DNA of 64,000 bases, taken from assembly GCA_965279125.1 (NCBI GenBank), contig CBDIHL010000014.1, positions 4,044-68,043 on the forward strand, written 5' to 3'. This document shows positions 60,247-64,000 of this stretch, one piece after another (position 1 is the first letter of the stretch; each line of letters starts with the position of its first letter). The notes under the pieces were generated by a model. That model was not told where the DNA came from. It saw nothing but the letters and a program-made list of their open reading frames with translations, and did not search any database. The position numbers were made by a program, and so were the translations under genes. Source of the DNA: Dinoroseobacter sp965279125. GTDB lineage: Bacteria; Pseudomonadota; Alphaproteobacteria; Rhodobacterales; Rhodobacteraceae.

Positions 60247-61455
60247 TTAGGCGCGTCGCAGCGCCAACACCGCATTCAACCCACCGAACGCAAACGCGTT
60301 TGACAAAACGACATCGACCGAGGCTTCGCGGGCCTCGTTCGGAACGATATCAAGCGCACATTCGGGGTCAGGTTCTTCATAGCCAATTGTTGGCGCGATT
60401 ACCCCTTCTCTCAGCGCCATGACACATGCCAGCAATTCGACCGCGCCAGTGCCGCCAATCAAGTGACCATGCATGGATTTGGTCGATGAAATCATCACCT
60501 TATCCGCATGCGGCCCGAACGCGTCGGCGACGGCTGCGCATTCGGTCTTGTCATTGGCTGCCGTACCGGTGCCGTGGGCGTTGATGTAACCCACTTGATC
60601 CGGCGAAATTCGGGCATCCTGCATGGCACCTGAGATCGCGCGCGCAGCCCCTTGCTTGGAGGGCATCACAATATCAGCGGCGTCCGATGTCATTGAAAAG
60701 CCGATCACTTCTGCCAAAATCTCGGCTCCGCGCGCTTTGGCATGGGCGTAGTCTTCGAACACGAAGACCCCTGCCCCTTCGCCCTGGACCATGCCGTTGC
60801 GATTGGCGCTGAACGGCCGACACGCGTCTTTCGACATCACACGCAAACCTTCCCAGGCTTTGACGCCGCCAAAGCATAACATCGATTCGGATCCACCGGT
60901 CACCATGACCTTTGCCGCGCCGGAGCGAATGAATTGGAACGCTTGCCCCATCGCGTGATTGGACGACGCGCAGGCGGTGGCGACGGTAAAGCTGGGGCCT
61001 TTGAGGTTATGGGTCATCGACACATGACTGGCCGCGGCATTGTTCATCAGTTTTGGCACAACGAAAGGATGCACCCGGTTTTTGCCATCTTCATAAACCG
61101 TGCGGTAATTTTCGTCCCACGTGGTCACACCCCCGCCAGCCGTGCCGAGAATGACGCCGGATGTGGCGGCAAGCTCGCCCGAGAATGTCAGACCGGACTG
61201 CGCGATGGCTTCGCGGGCGGCCAGCAAGGTGAATTGCGTGAACCGATCATAGAGCGCGATTTGCTGGCGGTTGAACTCTGCCTCGGGATCGTAGCCTTTG
61301 ACCTGGCCACCGATTTTGATCGACAGACGATCAACGTCGCGAAATTCCAGCTCAGAAATGCCGCATACACCGTTTCGGAACGCCTCCAGCGTTTCAGATA
61401 CATTGGTGCCAAGCGCGTTAATGGTGCCTTGGCCAGTGATCACAACGCGGTTCAT
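60247..61455 (-). CDS. Beta-ketoacyl-ACP synthase (FabF-type)
   Basis: Condensing enzyme of fatty acid or lipid A acyl-chain synthesis. The 402-aa protein has the catalytic Cys162 (TVATACASSNHAMG), the two His motifs (YINAHGTGTAAND and KSMHGHLIGGTGAVE) and a C-terminal NAFAFGGLNAVL. It sits seven bases after a dedicated ACP and near lpxD, which points to acyl supply for lipid A rather than the housekeeping fabF. This role is inferred from neighbours. Confidence 0.9.
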   Translation of the reverse strand: MNRVVITGQGTINALGTNVSETLEAFRNGVCGISELEFRDVDRLSIKIGGQVKGYDPEAEFNRQQIALYDRFTQFTLLAAREAIAQSGLTFSGELAATSGVILGTAGGGVTTWDENYRTVYEDGKNRVHPFVVPKLMNNAAASHVSMTHNLKGPSFTVATACASSNHAMGQAFQFIRSGAAKVMVTGGSESMLCFGGVKAWEGLRVMSKDACRPFSANRNGMVQGEGAGVFVFEDYAHAKARGAEILAEVIGFSMTSDAADIVMPSKQGAARAISGAMQDARISPDQVGYINAHGTGTAANDKTECAAVADAFGPHADKVMISSTKSMHGHLIGGTGAVELLACVMALREGVIAPTIGYEEPDPECALDIVPNEAREASVDVVLSNAFAFGGLNAVLALRRA

Positions 61456-61461
61456 ACAGGG

Positions 61462-61731
61462 TTAACCAGCCGTCTGCTGTGCAACGAGGCCTTCAACAGC
61501 CGTGACAATCGCGGACACGCTGGAGATATCGAACTCGCTTTGTTCAGGCTCGTTTGCATTGAAAGGCACTTGGATATCAAAGGCTTCTTCAATCGCGAAA
61601 ATCGACTCGACCAAGCCGAGGCTGTCGATCCCCAGATCTTCGAGGGTCGCGGTCAGCGTGACATCTGATGGCTCCAGCACCGCTTGTTCTGCGATGATGG
61701 CGATGACTTTGTCCTGAACTGATTGCGTCAT
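61462..61731 (-). CDS. Dedicated acyl carrier protein
   Basis: An 89-aa acyl carrier protein. The phosphopantetheine-attachment Ser37 lies in LGIDSLGLVES, and the fold is the usual four helices. It differs from housekeeping AcpP and resembles the AcpXL-like carriers used for lipid A acylation in alphaproteobacteria. The ATG at 61731 follows AGAGGG. It is between lpxD (36 bases upstream) and the ketosynthase gene. Confidence 0.9.
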   Translation of the reverse strand: MTQSVQDKVIAIIAEQAVLEPSDVTLTATLEDLGIDSLGLVESIFAIEEAFDIQVPFNANEPEQSEFDISSVSAIVTAVEGLVAQQTAG

Positions 61732-61766
61732 GACGGGCAGCCCTCTCTTGCAGCTGTGGCGTTCAC

Positions 61767-62858
61767 TTAGTCACTCTGATGGTGCTTTGAAACAGCTTTT
61801 TGAAGCCCTGCGACAGTTGCGGCGAGCCGCGGAAGACGCCTGAGGGCTTTGTAAATTTCGACATGGGTTTCCATCTTCATCGCGGGGCTTCCCATCATCA
61901 CGCGACCTGAAGGTGCGTTGGTGAAAATCTTGGTCGCCCCGCCGCAGATAACGTCGTCGCCCACGAAAATATTGTCGGAGACCCCACATTGACCCCCCAG
62001 CACGACGCGGCTGCCAATCCTGGCGCTTCCCGCAATGCCAACCTGGCCGCACAGCAATGTGTCTTCACCCACCTGAACATTATGCCCGATATGCACGAGG
62101 TTATCGAGTTTCGTCCCCCGCCCGATAACCGTGTTGGCAACGGTGCCGCGATCGATGGCGCAGTTCGCGCCGATCTCGACATCATCGCCGATTTGCACGC
62201 TGCCCAAACTGTGTATGCGTGTCCAAGATTGGGATTTGGCGTCGCCTCGGTCGCCAAGGGTCTCACGGACTTGCTCGACCCCTGATTTCTCGGGCGTTAC
62301 AAAGGAAAAGCCATCGCTTCCGAGGACGGCACCCGAATGTATGAAGACGCGTTCACCAATCTCGACGCGTGCCCCGATGCGCACTCCGGGGGCGATCAGG
62401 GCGTCTGCACCAATATATGATGCGTGTGCAATATTCGTATGGGCCCCAATACGCGCGTTTGGACCGATCCGGACAGCGCTTTCGATCACCACGAACGGCC
62501 CAATAGCCGCGTTCGGACCTATTTCAGCGCTTGGGTCAATCACTGCCGTTGGGTGGATCCCCGGTGCAATTTCGGGACCGGGATCGAACGCTTTGCTGAG
62601 CCCCGCCATCGCCAAACGCGGACGCGCCACAAAAATCGCGGCCTCAAGACCGTAGCTTTGCCAATCCGCACCTTCCCAAAGAACCGCCGCGCGGGCCTTG
62701 CCATCTGTCAAACCGCTTGCGTATTTTTCTGACATAGCAAGAGCAAGCGCGCTTTCTGAGGCGGAGTGCGGCTCGGACGCATGGGTGATGCGCAGCGTGG
62801 TATCGCCTGCGGTTTGCGCCCCTAATGCGCGCGCAATGTCATCTATACTATGGGCCAA
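61767..62858 (-). CDS. lpxD: UDP-3-O-acylglucosamine N-acyltransferase LpxD
   Basis: Adds the second 3-hydroxyacyl chain to UDP-glucosamine in lipid A synthesis. The 363-aa protein has the N-terminal uridine-binding domain (ASEPHSASESALALAMSEKY) and a long left-handed beta-helix of hexapeptide repeats with the catalytic-His region (NLVHIGHNVQVGEDTLLCGQ). The start is TTG at 62858, after GAGGA; the in-frame ATG at 62876 lies right against a terminator hairpin and has no ribosome site. It may be a second lpxD copy, as one normally sits beside fabZ-lpxA. Confidence 0.92.
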   Translation of the reverse strand: MAHSIDDIARALGAQTAGDTTLRITHASEPHSASESALALAMSEKYASGLTDGKARAAVLWEGADWQSYGLEAAIFVARPRLAMAGLSKAFDPGPEIAPGIHPTAVIDPSAEIGPNAAIGPFVVIESAVRIGPNARIGAHTNIAHASYIGADALIAPGVRIGARVEIGERVFIHSGAVLGSDGFSFVTPEKSGVEQVRETLGDRGDAKSQSWTRIHSLGSVQIGDDVEIGANCAIDRGTVANTVIGRGTKLDNLVHIGHNVQVGEDTLLCGQVGIAGSARIGSRVVLGGQCGVSDNIFVGDDVICGGATKIFTNAPSGRVMMGSPAMKMETHVEIYKALRRLPRLAATVAGLQKAVSKHHQSD

Positions 62859-62876
62859 GTGCTGCTTCCTCGACAT

Positions 62877-62910
62877 GAAAAACGGCGGCTCGGGCTATCC
62901 GAACCGCCGT
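62877..62910 (-). terminator. Terminator after the L,D-transpeptidase gene, abutting lpxD
   Basis: A stem of about 12 bp with one mismatch (62882-62893 and 62899-62910), loop GCTAT, and five U residues on the minus strand (complement of 62878-62882). It ends two bases from the ATG at 62876, which supports the later TTG start for lpxD and means lpxD read-through or its own promoter must lie here. Confidence 0.8.
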
Positions 62911-62930
62911 TCAATCCCGTGCAGCCGGGT

Positions 62931-64000
62931 TTAACTTTGAACCGCGCGCAATGCCACCCCCGCGCGAGACATCGCCGACCAGAGCGCTGCGTCACGCCCG
63001 TAAATATCGTCGCGATACTGCGTCCGGCCCTTTGGCGGCACCCAAGCGGTGCAATAGGTAATGTGGACGGGCACTTTCTGGTCAAGATAGACGTAGGTCT
63101 CTTCTCCAGTGCGCAGAACCGACTGGAAATAATTGACCGGATCGGCTTCTTGGCGCGCCAGGATTTCGTAGCCAAATTCGAACGGTTTTGCCAAGCGCAC
63201 GCAGCCCGAGGAATAGGTCCGGACCTCTCGATCAAACAGGTTTTTCGCAGGACTATCATGGAGATAGATGTTGTGCCTGTTGGGGAACATGAACTTCACC
63301 AACCCAAGCGCGTTGCGGTTGGAGGGGGGCTGGCGCATGTCAAACGGGAAGTTGCTGGCGGTGTAGCTGGAGAAATTGATGTTCGAGCGGCTAACCTCCC
63401 GGCCCCGCCCATCAAAGAGGCGCAAATAACCATGCGCCCCCGGATTGCGCTGCATGTTTGGCAGATAATCCTTGGTTGCAATCGAGCGCGGCACATACCA
63501 GGTCGGATTGATGACCATATGTTCCATCTCATCGGAAAACTCAGTCGTGCGCTTGTCGATGCGCGCGCGGCCAACAACCGAGCGCGTCTCGAAGGTGACC
63601 TTGTTGTCGTCGAAGATCTGAACGTGGAAATCGGCGATGTTCACGAAGATATGGCGCTGACCGAGGCCCCCTTCGAAATTGATCCACCGCTCGCGCTCAA
63701 GCCCGACGATTACGGATTGCAGACGCTCCAGCGGCTCGACGTTGATCGCCCGCATCGTGGCAGCCCCGGCGGCACCATCGGCTTCAAGACCGTGATCAAC
63801 TTGGAATTCTGGACCGCGCGCTCGAGGGCAGTGTCATAGGTTGCGGTCGTGCTGCGTGATAGATACCCCATTCGGATCAGACGGTTGCGAAGTGCAATTA
63901 CGGACCCGCCACTATCACCTGCGCGCAGCGAATTGGCGCGCACGGTTGGCCCCCAGCCACCATTAGACAGCGCGCGCTCAAGCTCCATCTTGGTCTTGAG
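62931..64000 (-). pseudogene. L,D-transpeptidase with PG-binding domain, one-base frameshift, 5' end beyond window
   Basis: Peptidoglycan cross-linking YkuD-family enzyme. Residues from the window edge (SNGGWGPTVRANSLRAGDSG, a PG_binding_1 repeat with SVIALRNRLIRMGYLS) run to AVQ at about 63809, then the frame breaks; FQVDHGLEADGAAGAATMRA continues in another frame (from 63806) through the linker and the YkuD domain, with catalytic region LHDSPAKNLF and SSGCVRLAKPF. Restoring one base at 63807-63808 gives a coherent AVQ-X-FQ match to relatives. So it is a recent pseudogene or a base error. The protein is incomplete at its N-terminus. Confidence 0.82.

Noticed and set aside
1..64000. Apparent abundance of GTTAAC sites
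   Set aside because: A rough count (about 10 to 20) is near the number expected from base composition, and no consistent orientation was seen.
1..64000. CRISPR arrays, tRNA/rRNA genes, insertion sequences, prophage, attachment sites
   Set aside because: No repeat-spacer pattern, cloverleaf, transposase or integrase was seen. XerD is the housekeeping recombinase.

Overview
This window looks like a chromosomal segment of a marine-type alphaproteobacterium of the order Rhodobacterales (Roseobacter group). The evidence is the gene content and order: ntrY-ntrX-trkA-trkH-hfq-hflX; phoR-pstSCAB-phoU-phoB with PhoR lacking membrane spans; a zinc-ligand-free HemB; a plant-type (class II) DAHP synthase; IalB; and a small membrane gene sitting between aroK and xerD. 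Moderate-to-high GC, many ATGA stop/start overlaps and frequent TTG starts fit the same group. I see no rRNA or tRNA genes, IS elements, prophage or CRISPR arrays.

Layout. 1-7.8 kb (+): nitrogen/redox two-component system ntrYX (ntrY cut by the window start), potassium uptake trkA-trkH, hfq and hflX. 7.8-12.1 kb (-): a penicillin-acylase-type Ntn-hydrolase, a SYLF lipoprotein and hemB. 12.2-16.3 kb (+): a small membrane protein and mfd. 16.3-18.2 kb (-): an MFS exporter and a DsbA/FrnE-like oxidoreductase, divergent from an XRE-cupin regulator. 19.1-22.4 kb: aroQ, convergent on rpsB-tsf, then a TetR regulator. 22.4-25.1 kb (+): pseudouridine salvage psuK-psuG and a DUF502 membrane protein. 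25.1-26.9 kb (-): a peptide-type ABC binding protein broken by a one-base frameshift. 27.0-29.0 kb (+): a probable small RNA, bdhA and a patatin. 29.1-36.5 kb (-): the complete phosphate regulon phoR-pstSCAB-phoU-phoB. 36.7-42.7 kb: a small receiver-like protein, a Cys/Met PLP enzyme, a gamma-carbonic anhydrase, gmk, yicC, a PAS protein and class II DAHP synthase. 42.9-45.0 kb: a GlxA/AraC regulator convergent on a PQQ-type sugar dehydrogenase. 45.2-50.5 kb (+): a five-gene branched-chain-type ABC importer. 50.5-57.6 kb: a lytic transglycosylase, ssb, aroB, aroK, a 45-aa membrane peptide, a periplasmic helical protein, xerD and a CorC/HlyC protein. 57.6-64 kb: a HerA-like ATPase, a 398-bp gap with two terminator-ended units, an IalB protein, a beta-ketoacyl-ACP synthase + ACP + LpxD lipid A set, and an L,D-transpeptidase that is also frameshifted and runs off the window.

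How the parts work together. The pst/pho block is a self-contained phosphate sensor and importer, with a three-unit Pho box before pstS and a hairpin terminator after pstS that should set the binding protein above the permease. The liv-type importer has the same design, with a terminator after its binding-protein gene. aroQ, aroB, aroK and the DAHP synthase place four shikimate-pathway steps in one window, although at separate loci. trkAH sits beside ntrYX.

The most unusual items are non-coding: a promoter/hairpin/terminator unit at about 26.99-27.10 kb with no protein gene, a pair of similar units at 59.2-59.44 kb, a 19-bp tandem repeat rich in TGCAAAA beside phoR, and a nested repeat structure ahead of the GlxA-type regulator. 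Two genes carry single-base frameshifts that could be real decay or base-calling errors. I found no clear undescribed multi-gene system; the small-RNA-like units are the best candidates for something new.
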